A DNA stretch of 51,470 nt from Devosia sp. (GCF_028290435.1 NZ_JAQGJV010000099.1:1-51470); one strand, 5' to 3'; positions 26,025-33,849 are shown, numbered from the stretch's first letter. The notes: a model not told the origin generated them from the letters alone. Numbers and translations: made by a program.

Positions 26025-28277
26025 CTAACGGCGCAGGGCTTTGGCAGTCACGACGAGGTTTTCCAGCGCCGCCTCGACTTCGGGCCAGCCGCGGGTTTTC
26101 AAGCCGCAATCCGGATTGACCCAAAGTTGGTCGGCGGGGATGCCTTCGGCTGCCTTGCGCATCAGGGCTTCCATATCGGCCTGGCTGGGGACGCGCGGGG
26201 AGTGAATGTCCCAGACGCCGGGCCCGATCTCGTTGGGATATTTGAAATCGCGGAAGGCTTCGAGCAGTTCCATATCGGAGCGCGAGGTTTCGATGGAGAT
26301 GACATCGGCGTCCATCTCGGCGATGGCGGGCATGATGTCGTTGAACTCGGCATAGCACATATGGGTGTGGATCTGGGTGGCGTCGGAGACCCCGGAAGCG
26401 GAGGCGCGGAAGCAGTCGACGGCCCAGCGGAGGTAGGTGTCCCAATCGCTGTGGCGGAGCGGCAGGCCCTCGCGCAGGGCAGGCTCGTCGATCTGGATGA
26501 TGCCGATGCGGGCTGTCTCCAGATCGATGACCTCGTCGCGGATGGCGAGGGCGATCTGGCGGCAGGTTTCCGAGCGGGGCTGGTCGACGCGCACGAAGCT
26601 CCATTGCAGGATGGTCACCGGGCCGGTGAGCATGCCCTTCATCGGGCGGTCGGTGAGTGAGGCGGCGTAGGCGGACCAGCGGACGGTCATGGGGGCAGGG
26701 CGGCTGACATCGCCATAGATCACTGGCGGCTTGACGCAGCGGGAGCCATAGGACTGGACCCAGCCATTGCGGGTGAAGGCGAAGCCGTCGAGCTGTTCGC
26801 CAAAGTATTCCACCATGTCGTTGCGCTCGAATTCGCCATGCACCAGCACGTCGAGGCCGATGCGCTCCTGGATGCGGACGGCGCGTTTGGTTTCGGCTTC
26901 GAGGAAGGCGTCGTAGGTCCTCTGGTCGATCTGGCCTTTTTTGAAGGCGGCGCGCTGTTCGCGGACTTCGGCGGTTTGGGGGAAGGAGCCAATGGTTGTG
27001 GTGGGGAATGCGGGCAAGTTGTAGCGCTGGCGCTGCAAGGCGCGGCGGGTCGAGAAGACGCCGCCGCGACCGAGGGCAATTTTGGCGGCGGCGCGGGCTT
27101 TGACCGCGGGCTTATGGATGCGGGTTGAGGCCTTGTGCGCGGCGACGGCGGTGGCGCTGGCATGGAAGGCGGGTTTGGCGGCGCTGCGGCCCTTTTGCAT
27201 GGCCAGGGTGAGGGCGGAGACTTCGGCCAGCTTTTGTTTGGCGAAGGCAAGCCAGGAGCGCAGTTCGTCGTCCAGCGCGGTTTCGCCATCGAGATCGACC
27301 GGGATGTGCAGCAGGGAGCAGGAAGGGGCGATTTCCAGGCGATCGGGGCCGATGGCGTCCCAAGCGGTGGTGATCAGGGCCAACTGCTTGTCGAGATCGG
27401 CACGCCAGATATTGCGGCCGTCGATGACGCCTACGGACAGAGTTTTGTCCGTGTCGAGCAGCTTGAGGACGCGGGGCAATTGCTCGGGCGCGCGGACAAG
27501 ATCGATGTGCAGGCCATCGACGGGGAGTTGGGTGGCGAGGTCGGTATTGTCGCCCAGGGCGTCGAAGTAGGTCGCCAGCATGATGCGCGGGCCGGGGGTG
27601 GAAAGGGCGGCGTAGGCTTGGCACAGGGCGTTTTTCTGGGAGTCGGAGAGATCGAGCACGAGGATGGGCTCGTCGATTTGCACCCAAGTGGCGCCTTCGG
27701 CTTTGAGGGCGGCGAGCAGTTCGGCATAGACGGGCAGCACGTTATCGAGCAGCGATACGGGATCGAGGCCGTCGTCCTTGGACTTGGCGAGGCTGAGCCA
27801 GGTCACCGGGCCGACCAGCACCGGGCGAGTGTCGATGCCCAAAGCCTTGGCTTCGCGATAGTGGTCGAGCGCCTTGGTGGTGGCGAGATGGAAGCGCTGG
27901 CCGGCGTGCAACTCCGGGACGATGTAGTGGTAATTGGTGTCGAACCACTTTGTCATCTCCATGGCCGGGGCAGCGGCGGTGCCGCGGGCCATGGCGAAAT
28001 AGAGCTGATCGGGATCGGCTATGCCGGCAAAGCGCGGCGGGATGGCGCCGAGCATGGCGGTGGTATCGAGCATGTGGTCGTAATAGGCGAAATCATTGGA
28101 GGGGATGATGTCGATGCCGGCATCGCGCTGGAGCTGCCAGTGGCGGGCGCGGAGGGCCTGGCCGGTGGCGTGGAGCGCGGCGGCGTCGGTCTCGCCTTTC
28201 CAGTAGGATTCGAGGCTCTTTTTCAGCTCGCGGTGGAGGCCGATGCGGGGAAAGCCGAGATTGGCGGATTTGGTCAT
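26025..28277 (-). CDS. metE: MetE, cobalamin-independent methionine synthase
   Basis: Transfers a methyl group from 5-methyltetrahydropteroyltriglutamate to homocysteine without vitamin B12. The 750-residue product has both halves of the family. The N-terminal barrel begins [21 protein letters not shown]. The C-terminal catalytic barrel carries zinc ligands in [10 protein letters not shown] (His and Cys) and [11 protein letters not shown] (Cys), with the conserved Glu in [12 protein letters not shown] cobalamin riboswitch on the same strand lies about 340 bases upstream, so the gene should be off when B12 is available and MetH could serve instead. The leader between them carries a long imperfect palindrome and GC-rich stems. 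Confidence 0.96.
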   Translation of the reverse strand: MTKSANLGFPRIGLHRELKKSLESYWKGETDAAALHATGQALRARHWQLQRDAGIDIIPSNDFAYYDHMLDTTAMLGAIPPRFAGIADPDQLYFAMARGTAAAPAMEMTKWFDTNYHYIVPELHAGQRFHLATTKALDHYREAKALGIDTRPVLVGPVTWLSLAKSKDDGLDPVSLLDNVLPVYAELLAALKAEGATWVQIDEPILVLDLSDSQKNALCQAYAALSTPGPRIMLATYFDALGDNTDLATQLPVDGLHIDLVRAPEQLPRVLKLLDTDKTLSVGVIDGRNIWRADLDKQLALITTAWDAIGPDRLEIAPSCSLLHIPVDLDGETALDDELRSWLAFAKQKLAEVSALTLAMQKGRSAAKPAFHASATAVAAHKASTRIHKPAVKARAAAKIALGRGGVFSTRRALQRQRYNLPAFPTTTIGSFPQTAEVREQRAAFKKGQIDQRTYDAFLEAETKRAVRIQERIGLDVLVHGEFERNDMVEYFGEQLDGFAFTRNGWVQSYGSRCVKPPVIYGDVSRPAPMTVRWSAYAASLTDRPMKGMLTGPVTILQWSFVRVDQPRSETCRQIALAIRDEVIDLETARIGIIQIDEPALREGLPLRHSDWDTYLRWAVDCFRASASGVSDATQIHTHMCYAEFNDIMPAIAEMDADVISIETSRSDMELLEAFRDFKYPNEIGPGVWDIHSPRVPSQADMEALMRKAAEGIPADQLWVNPDCGLKTRGWPEVEAALENLVVTAKALRR

Positions 28278-28349
28278 GGTGGTGCCGATGCAAGGTTACG
28301 CGCCCGCCGGCGGGCCAAAGGGCCGCCACGGTCAGGGCGTCGAAAAATG

Positions 28350-28496
28350 GGGAGACCAATCGCTATTCAGCTGATGCTGGCCTGCAAATGCCGGTTTTCT
28401 GCGCTTCCGGTCCTCACGTACCCAAACGTACGCTCCGGTCCGGTTCTCGAAAACCGACATTTTCGGCTCAGCCTGAGCTGACTATCGATCGGTCCC
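28350..28496. repeat. Long imperfect palindromic element in the metE leader
   Basis: The left arm, from about 28350 to 28421, and the right arm, from about 28428 to 28496, are imperfect inverted copies of each other. Matching blocks include TCAGCTGA/TGAGCTGA, AAATGCCGGTTTTC/GAAAACCGACATTTT, CGGTCC/GGTCCGG and CGTAC/GTACG around the apex. The length (about 147 bases) and intergenic position suggest a dispersed palindromic repeat or a structured leader RNA. It lies between the riboswitch and metE, so it is transcribed as part of the metE leader. Only one copy is seen in this window. Confidence 0.55.
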
Positions 28497-28535
28497 AGGT
28501 TCGGAGCGTCAGGAGCGACGCATTCGGAACCTGGG
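28494..28535 (-). other. Two-step hairpin in the metE leader
   Basis: CCCAGGTT (28494-28501) pairs with AACCTGGG (28528-28535), and inside it GCGTC (28506-28510) pairs with GACGC (28517-28521). It lies between the riboswitch aptamer and the long palindrome. It could belong to the riboswitch expression platform. No U-run follows, so a simple terminator is unlikely. Confidence 0.45.
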
Positions 28536-28617
28536 CATTGATACAATCGGCAGCGGGTAGATCGTCATAGCATGTCCTCGACCAGTCCACCCGACCGGCG
28601 TCACGTGAGCGTTCAAT

Positions 28618-28781
28618 CCCAAGGTAGGTCTCCTGGCTCGCGGGTATCGCCGGATGCTCGCCTTCCCAGCTTGCGCCAGTGGCTCGATGAGCACCCGTCA
28701 CCGCCTACAGTTGCGGGGGCAGCTCCGGACTGGGCATTGGCCGCACCGGATTCCCTGTTATCCCTTGCGGGGACCATTGGG
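28618..28781 (-). promoter_or_regulatory. Cobalamin riboswitch controlling metE
   Basis: Read on the minus strand the region has the conserved cobalamin aptamer features in order: a CAAGGGATAACAGGGAA segment, then AATCCGGTGCGG, the B12 box GCTGCCCCCGCAACTGT (28723-28707), a variable hairpin region, and the closing GAGCCAGGAGACCTACC. A short P1 can form between CCCAA (28781-28777) and TTGGG (28622-28618). The RNA should bind adenosyl- or methylcobalamin and reduce MetE production when B12 is present. This is a common control for metE in bacteria that also have MetH. Confidence 0.93.
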
Positions 28782-28812
28782 CAGGGTGAGCATGCAATAG
28801 GGGCGGCAGGGC

Positions 28813-28844
28813 TGTCAATCGGGATATAAAGATTTCTTTATATC
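28813..28844 (-). promoter_or_regulatory. metE promoter region with a 22-base perfect palindrome
   Basis: The arms GATATAAAGA (28823-28832) and TCTTTATATC (28835-28844) form a perfect palindrome around TT. On the minus strand a consensus -35 element TTGACA (28818-28813) follows it immediately; the -10 is weaker (around TTGCAT, 28797-28792). The palindrome is too short-looped for an RNA role upstream of the promoter and looks like a protein operator. AAAGA/TCTTT palindromes are reminiscent of SahR/SamR-type methionine regulators described in Proteobacteria, from memory. The regulator itself is not in the window. Confidence 0.5.
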
Positions 28845-28873
28845 TCCGCTTTCCACAGTGGCGATCGCGTTGC

Positions 28874-28886
28874 GACAGAATCTGTC
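28874..28886. promoter_or_regulatory. Palindrome with a GANTC site upstream of the nrd promoter
   Basis: GACAGA-A-TCTGTC is a perfect odd-centred palindrome, just upstream of the probable -35 (TTGACG, 28895-28900). Its centre contains GAATC (28878-28882), a CcrM methylation site in alphaproteobacteria. A second GAATC lies at 28902-28906 between the -35 and the -10. Either an unknown regulator or cell-cycle methylation control is possible. Confidence 0.35.
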
Positions 28887-28932
28887 ACAAGCCATTGACG
28901 CGAATCATGCGCGGGAACACTATATGTGGTGT
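28885..28932 (+). promoter_or_regulatory. NrdR box pair at the nrdAB promoter
   Basis: ACACTATATGTGGTGT (28917-28932) matches the 16-base NrdR box pattern (ACAC-A-AT-T--GTGT) at nearly every conserved position and covers the likely -10 region (ACTATA or TATATG). A weaker partner (28885-28900, CACAA and TTG in register) begins exactly 32 bases earlier, the usual three-helical-turn distance between paired NrdR boxes. NrdR is the zinc-finger/ATP-cone repressor of ribonucleotide reductase operons. The strong box ends where the P1 stem of the riboswitch begins. Confidence 0.7.
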
Positions 28933-29125
28933 GTCGTGGTCATCCGGGTCGCAAGGACGGGTGATAATAGGGAAGCTGGTGCGAACTTCGGTTCCAGTCC
29001 AGCGCTGCCCCCGCAACTGTGAAAGCGTGCTCCCCGGAGCGTTTCCAGGAAAAGTGGACACCACTTTTCCGGTTCGGAAGCGCGACAATCCGGAAAATCA
29101 CGTCAGCCAGATACCTGCCACGACA
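28932..29125 (+). promoter_or_regulatory. Cobalamin riboswitch controlling nrdA-nrdB
   Basis: A perfect eight-base P1 forms between TGTCGTGG (28932-28939) and CCACGACA (29118-29125). Inside are the conserved aptamer elements: GGGTCGCAAGGACGGGTGA, then AATAGGGAAGCTGGTG, then AGTCCAGC, the B12 box GCTGCCCCCGCAACTGT (29004-29020), and the closing CAGCCAGATACCTGCC. B12 should switch off the downstream B12-independent reductase, as described for nrdAB in Streptomyces. A palindromic repeat extends one peripheral helix (29039-29083). Confidence 0.93.
29039..29083. repeat. Palindromic repeat nested inside the nrd riboswitch
   Basis: GGAAAAGTGG (29048-29057) pairs with CCACTTTTCC (29061-29070), and outside that GCGTTTCC (29039-29046) pairs with GGAAGCGC (29076-29083) with one wobble. 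The sequence resembles the short palindromic repeats (GGAAAAGTG/CACTTTTCC core) that are frequent between genes in Rhizobiales. It sits between CGTG (29026-29029) and CACG (29099-29102), which close a peripheral helix of the aptamer, so the core elements stay intact. Confidence 0.6.
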
Positions 29126-29164
29126 GGTTAATTCGTCCACGGCGGGGTGTCCGGTTGGTCGCAT

Positions 29165-29239
29165 GCGAAACTGTGGCCCGTTGTTGGCCAGTTCGCGCGC
29201 GTCCCCCATCCCCGCTTCCACCTACGGGGTCTCTGGGGG
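29165..29239 (+). promoter_or_regulatory. Expression platform of the nrd riboswitch
   Basis: Two structures lie between the aptamer and the nrdA start. The first is a stem of GCGAA (29165-29169) with TTCGC (29192-29196), extended by GGCC/GGCC. The second is a nested hairpin in which CCCCCA (29203-29208) pairs with TGGGGG (29234-29239), enclosing CCCCG/CGGGG (29210-29214, 29225-29229). GGGGG is the Shine-Dalgarno sequence of nrdA, so the second hairpin would block translation. This fits the translational control usual for such riboswitches in Gram-negative bacteria. Confidence 0.55.
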
Positions 29240-29244
29240 TCCAC

Positions 29245-32151
29245 ATGACTGAACTCGATATTATTGAGCGCGCCGACGATGCTGTCGCGCCTTTCGCCTA
29301 TGACGCTGCGGAGCGCCGGCCTGCGGCCGAGCCGGGCTATTCCATCATCAAGCGCAATGGCGGCACGGTGCCGTTCGATCCGTCCAAGATCGCGGTGGCG
29401 CTGACCAAGGCGTTTTTGGCGGTCGAAGGCAACAAGGCGGCCGCTTCGCGCCGGGTGCACGAGATTGTCGAGGGGCTGACGGGGGAGGTGTTTGCAGCGC
29501 TGACGCGGCGGGCCAAGGACGGGCGCGTGTTCCATATCGAGGACGTACAGGACCAGGTCGAGCTGGCGCTGATGCGCGGGGAGCACCAGAAGGTGGCGCG
29601 GGCCTATGTGTTGTATCGCGAGGAACACGCCAAGGCGCGCGCAGCGACCCAGCCGGTGGTAACTTCGACCTCGGCGCTGAGCATGACGCTGTCGGATGGC
29701 ACTCTGGTGCCGCTGGATGAAGCGAGGTTGGCGACGGTGGTTGGCGAGGCTTGTGACGGGCTGGAGGGCACGTCGGCCGAGACCATTCTGGAGGAAACCC
29801 GGCGCAACCTCTACAACGGCATTTCGCTGGATGAGCTGGCGCTGGCGCCGATCCTGGCGGCGCGGACGCTGGTGGAAACCGAGCCGAATTATGCGCTGGT
29901 ATCGGCGCGCCTCTTGCTCGACAAGCTGCGCCGAGAGGCGCTGAGCTATATCTCCGGGCGCACCGAACTGGCGACGCAGGCCGATATGGCGACGCGCTAT
30001 GCGGAGTATTTTCCGGACTATCTGGCAGTTGGCATCAAGGCCGAATTGATCGACCCGGAACTGGCGCGGTTCGACCTCAAGCGCATCGCGGCGGCGATCA
30101 AGCCGGAGCGAGATATGCAGTTCCAGTATCTGGGCCTGCAGACGCTCTATGACCGGTATTTCCTGCATGTCGAACGCACTGTGTTCGAGCTGCCGCAGGC
30201 GTTTTTTATGCGCGTGGCCATGGGTTTGGCGGTGCGCGAGATCGATCGCGAGGCGCGGGCGATCGCGTTTTATGACCTGCTGTCGAGCTTCGATTTCATG
30301 GCTTCGACGCCAACGCTGTTCAATTCGGGCACGCTGCGGCCGCAGCTTTCCTCGTGCTTCCTGACTACGGTGGCCGATGACCTCGACGGCATCTTCAAGG
30401 CGGTGAAGGACAATGCGCTGCTGGCCAAATATTCGGGCGGGCTGGGCAATGACTGGACGCCGGTGCGCGGGCTGGGCGCGCATATCAAGGGCACCAATGG
30501 CGAGAGCCAGGGCGTCGTGCCGTTCCTGAAGGTGGCGAATGATACGGCGATTGCGGTCAACCAGGGCGGCAAGCGCAAGGGGGCGGTCTGCGCGTATCTC
30601 GAGACCTGGCATGTCGACATCGAGGAGTTCCTCGACCTGCGCAAGAATACCGGTGACGACCGCCGCCGCACGCATGACATGAACACCGCTAACTGGGTGC
30701 CGGATCTGTTCATGGAGCGCGTCGAGGCGGGGGCGGACTGGACGCTGTTTTCGCCCGACGAGGCGCCGGACCTGCATGATCTTTATGGGCCGGCATTCAA
30801 AGCGGCTTATGAGGGCTATGAGGCCAAGGCGGCAGCGGGTGGGCTGAAGGTGCATCGCACGGTCAAGGCGCTCGACCTGTGGCGCAAGATGCTGACCATG
30901 ATCTTCGAGACCGGGCATCCGTGGATCACCTTCAAGGACCCGTGCAATATCCGCTCGCCGCAGCAACATGTGGGCGTGGTGCATTCGTCGAACCTGTGCA
31001 CCGAGATCACGCTCAATACGAGCAAGGACGAGGTGGCGGTGTGCAATCTCGGCTCCATCAACCTCTTGGCGCATATCGGGCCGAACGGGCTGGATATGGC
31101 GCGGCTCAAGCACACGGTCGATGTGGCCATGCGCATGCTCGACAATGTGGTGGACATCAATTTCTACACCATTCCGGAGGCACGAAAGTCCAACCTGCGG
31201 CATCGGCCGGTTGGGTTGGGGCTGATGGGATTTGCCGATGCGCTGCAGGTGCAGGGCATTGCCTATGCGTCCGACGCAGCGGTGGAATTTGCCGATAGCT
31301 CGATGGAGGCGATCAGCTATTTTGCGATTTCGGCGTCGACCAATCTGGCGGAGGAGCGGGGGGCTTATGCGAGCTTCCGAGGGTCGCTGTGGAGCCAGGG
31401 CATTTTGCCGATCGATAGCCAGGAATTGCTGGCGAGAACGCGCAGCGAGATCAATGTGGACCGCACCCAGCGGCTGGATTGGGAGACGTTGCGGGCTCGG
31501 GTGAAGAGCGTTGGGATGCGCAATTCCAACACGATGGCGATCGCGCCGACGGCGACGATTTCTAACATTTGCGGGGTGAGCCAGTCGATCGAGCCGGGCT
31601 ATCAGAACCTCTATGTGAAATCGAACATGAGCGGCGATTTCACGGTGGTGAATGCGCACCTGGTGCGTGACCTCAAGGCGCGCGGGCTGTGGGACACGGT
31701 GATGATCTCGGACCTCAAATATTTCGATGGGTCGGTGGGGCAGATCGACCGGGTGCCGGACGACATCAAGGCGATTTACGCCACGGCATTCGAGATGGAT
31801 TCTGCGTGGATCATTGCGGCAGCGTCGCGGCGACAGACGTGGATCGACCAGGCGCAGTCTTTGAACCTGTATCTTGCAAATCCGTCTGGCAAGGCGCTGG
31901 ACCAGCTCTATCGGTCGGCGTGGAAGGCGGGGCTAAAGACGACGTATTACCTGCGGTCGCGCTCGGCGACGCATGTGGAGAAGTCGACGCTGAAGGGGAC
32001 TGATGGGAAGCTGAACGCGGTGGCGGTGAGTGGGCCAATGGTGGCGGCGCCGGTAGTTAAAGCGGCGTCACTACGCACGTCGCTGATCATGCCGGTGATC
32101 GATGGGCCGGCTTGTTTGATCGACGATCCCGACTGTGAGGCTTGTCAGTAA
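29245..32151 (+). CDS. nrdA: Ribonucleotide reductase class I large subunit NrdA
   Basis: Reduces ribonucleotides to deoxyribonucleotides with a radical supplied by NrdB, independently of B12. The 968-residue protein has two ATP-cone-like domains in tandem (about 32-125, beginning YSIIKRNGGTVPFDPSKI, and about 140-225, beginning TLSDGTLVPLDEARLATVV), longer than the usual single cone. In the catalytic barrel the redox pair is Cys371 (SSCFL) and Cys600 (VCNLGS), and the thiyl cysteine is Cys585 in NLCTEIT with Glu587. The C-terminal shuttle cysteines are Cys964 and Cys967 (DCEAC). The ATG at 29245 follows GGGGGT; the frame is open further upstream into the leader. Controlled by NrdR boxes and a cobalamin riboswitch. 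Confidence 0.95.
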   Translation: MTELDIIERADDAVAPFAYDAAERRPAAEPGYSIIKRNGGTVPFDPSKIAVALTKAFLAVEGNKAAASRRVHEIVEGLTGEVFAALTRRAKDGRVFHIEDVQDQVELALMRGEHQKVARAYVLYREEHAKARAATQPVVTSTSALSMTLSDGTLVPLDEARLATVVGEACDGLEGTSAETILEETRRNLYNGISLDELALAPILAARTLVETEPNYALVSARLLLDKLRREALSYISGRTELATQADMATRYAEYFPDYLAVGIKAELIDPELARFDLKRIAAAIKPERDMQFQYLGLQTLYDRYFLHVERTVFELPQAFFMRVAMGLAVREIDREARAIAFYDLLSSFDFMASTPTLFNSGTLRPQLSSCFLTTVADDLDGIFKAVKDNALLAKYSGGLGNDWTPVRGLGAHIKGTNGESQGVVPFLKVANDTAIAVNQGGKRKGAVCAYLETWHVDIEEFLDLRKNTGDDRRRTHDMNTANWVPDLFMERVEAGADWTLFSPDEAPDLHDLYGPAFKAAYEGYEAKAAAGGLKVHRTVKALDLWRKMLTMIFETGHPWITFKDPCNIRSPQQHVGVVHSSNLCTEITLNTSKDEVAVCNLGSINLLAHIGPNGLDMARLKHTVDVAMRMLDNVVDINFYTIPEARKSNLRHRPVGLGLMGFADALQVQGIAYASDAAVEFADSSMEAISYFAISASTNLAEERGAYASFRGSLWSQGILPIDSQELLARTRSEINVDRTQRLDWETLRARVKSVGMRNSNTMAIAPTATISNICGVSQSIEPGYQNLYVKSNMSGDFTVVNAHLVRDLKARGLWDTVMISDLKYFDGSVGQIDRVPDDIKAIYATAFEMDSAWIIAAASRRQTWIDQAQSLNLYLANPSGKALDQLYRSAWKAGLKTTYYLRSRSATHVEKSTLKGTDGKLNAVAVSGPMVAAPVVKAASLRTSLIMPVIDGPACLIDDPDCEACQ

Positions 32152-32176
32152 GAAGGAACGAGATGGTGCAGTCGAT

Positions 32177-32285
32177 ACCCTCCCCCTTGCGGGCAGGGAT
32201 TAAGGGTGGGGGACGGTTGGCCCCATACCAACATCGTGGCTCCGAACACCCCCACCCATCCTCCCCCGTCAAGGGGGAGGAGCCG
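32177..32285. repeat. C-rich/G-rich inverted repeat between nrdA and nrdB
   Basis: The left arm (about 32177-32220, CCCTCCCCCTTGCGGG then AGGGTGGGGGACGG) and the right arm (about 32243-32285, CACCCCCACCC then TCCCCCGTCAAGGGGGAGG) are imperfect inverted copies around a spacer of some 22 bases. This resembles the dispersed palindromic elements found between genes in many alphaproteobacteria. Within the nrdAB message it would fold into a strong stem of up to about 40 base pairs and could reduce read-through into nrdB or protect the nrdA message. Confidence 0.6.
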
Positions 32286-32358
32286 CCCTGCGATCGGTAC
32301 GCGATAGCGCACGAAGCCGACTCCGGCGGGGTCCGTCATGTCAACTCAAGGAATCCAA

Positions 32359-33450
32359 ATGTCCCTCGATTGGTCCTCGGACCTCCCTAAACCAAGTCCT
32401 GCCATCCCCGAAACCCACATCGACCCCAAGGGCGGTCGCGTGTCGGTGGACGACAAGGCGATGATCAATTGCCGCGCCGATGTGAACCAGCTTCTGCCGC
32501 TCAAATACAAATGGGCGTGGGAGAAATACCTCAATGGCTGCAACAACCATTGGATGCCCACCGAAGTCTCGATGCAGGCCGATATTGCGCTGTGGAAGTC
32601 CAAGGATGGACTGACCGATGATGAGCGGCACACGCTCAAGCGCAATCTGGGGTTCTTTGCGGCTTCGGAGAGCCTCGTCGCCAACAATATCGTGCTGGCG
32701 ATCTACAAGCACCTGACCAATCCGGAATGCCGGCAGTACCTGCTGCGGCAGGCGTTCGAGGAGGCGGTGCACACGCACACGTTCCAGTACATCGTGGAGT
32801 CGCTCGGGCTCGATGAAGGCGAGCTTTTCAACATGTATCGCGAGGTGCCTTCGATCACCGACAAGGCGGCGTGGGCCATCACCTTCACGCAACATCTGGA
32901 CGATCCCGACTTCACCACCGGCACGCCTGACACCGACCGGGCCTTCGTGCGCGATCTCATCGCCTTCTACGTGATCTTCGAGGGGATGTGGTTCTATACC
33001 GGCTTCGCGCAGATACTGTCGCTGGGACGCCGCAACAAGATGGTCGGCATTGCCGAGCAGTATCAATACATCCTGCGCGACGAGAGCATTCACCTCAATT
33101 TCGGCATCGACGTGATCAACCAGATTAAGGCGGAAAACCCGCATGTCTGGACGGCGGAGTTCCAGGAGGAAGTTCGCGGCATGATCCGCACGGCCGCGGA
33201 GCTGGAGGCGGCTTATGGGCGCGATACGATGCCGCGCGGGTTCCTCGGGCTGAACGCGGCGCTGTGCGAGCAGTATATGCACTTCATCGCCAACCGCCGC
33301 TGCGCCCAGCTTGGCCTGGCGCCGGTCTATCCCGAGACGGAAAACCCGTTCCCATGGATGAGCGAGGCGATGGACCTCAAGAAGGAGAAGAACTTCTTCG
33401 AGACCCGCGTCATCGAATATCAGAATGGTGGGGCGCTGAGCTGGGACTGA
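32359..33450 (+). CDS. nrdB: Ribonucleotide reductase class Ic-type small subunit NrdB
   Basis: Metal-cofactor subunit that generates the radical for NrdA; 363 residues from the ATG at 32359, which has AAGGAA five bases upstream (an in-frame ATG at 32338 is possible). Predicted ligands are Glu104 (ASES), Glu135 and His138 (FEEAVH), Glu208 (FEGMW), Glu242 and His245 (DESIH). The radical Tyr of E. coli NrdB is replaced by Phe142 (HTHTFQY), and the first ligand is Glu instead of Asp. The spacings 31, 73 and 34 between the four glutamates equal those of the Chlamydia trachomatis class Ic protein (89, 120, 193, 227), and Phe lies seven after the second Glu as there. A Mn/Fe cofactor without tyrosyl radical is therefore predicted. 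Confidence 0.93.
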   Translation: MSLDWSSDLPKPSPAIPETHIDPKGGRVSVDDKAMINCRADVNQLLPLKYKWAWEKYLNGCNNHWMPTEVSMQADIALWKSKDGLTDDERHTLKRNLGFFAASESLVANNIVLAIYKHLTNPECRQYLLRQAFEEAVHTHTFQYIVESLGLDEGELFNMYREVPSITDKAAWAITFTQHLDDPDFTTGTPDTDRAFVRDLIAFYVIFEGMWFYTGFAQILSLGRRNKMVGIAEQYQYILRDESIHLNFGIDVINQIKAENPHVWTAEFQEEVRGMIRTAAELEAAYGRDTMPRGFLGLNAALCEQYMHFIANRRCAQLGLAPVYPETENPFPWMSEAMDLKKEKNFFETRVIEYQNGGALSWD

Positions 33451-33456
33451 CGCCCA

Positions 33457-33849
33457 TCATCGGGGCCATTTGATCACGAGCTTGTCGCCCGGCCCGTGGG
33501 CGGCAGCGAACATCAGGCCGGCGAAGAAGCTGAAATGATCGACGAAGAGGCCGAACTCCATCTGGCTGGCGGTCCAGGTGGCGGGGCCGTGAAACGCAAA
33601 GGCCAGAAAGAGGACATAGAGCCCCGCCAGCGCTGCGGCCGGTGAGAACAGGATGCCGGTGAAGAAGGCGACGACCAGCGCCAGCTCGAAAAGAGCTGCG
33701 AGCCAGGCGAAGACCAGTGGCAGCGGAAAACCGATGGAGGCGATATAGCCGGCGGTCGCCTCCATGCCGGTGAATTTGAAATAGGTGGCCATCAGGAATA
33801 CGCATCCGAAGATGAGCCGCCCAAGAAGCACTGCGGTTGTGCGAGCCAT
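33457..33849 (-). CDS. DoxX-family membrane protein
   Basis: 130-residue protein with four predicted helices: TTAVLLGRLIFGCVFLMATY first, then a loop KFTGMEATAGYIASIGFP typical of DoxX, followed by three further helices. DoxX-family proteins are small inner-membrane proteins with loosely defined roles, including quinone- or redox-linked functions; none can be assigned here. The ATG at 33849 has AGGAGA six bases upstream. It converges on nrdB with a six-base gap, so no terminator separates the two. Confidence 0.85.
   Translation of the reverse strand: MARTTAVLLGRLIFGCVFLMATYFKFTGMEATAGYIASIGFPLPLVFAWLAALFELALVVAFFTGILFSPAAALAGLYVLFLAFAFHGPATWTASQMEFGLFVDHFSFFAGLMFAAAHGPGDKLVIKWPR

Noticed and set aside
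28572..28829. Small open frame on the plus strand across the metE riboswitch
   Set aside because: The region is explained by the aptamer on the minus strand; the frame has no start signal or domain.
29128..31659. 843-codon open frame on the minus strand opposite nrdA
   Set aside because: Very rich in Arg, His and Gln with no recognisable domain; it is the antisense shadow of a GC-rich gene with clear NrdA motifs.
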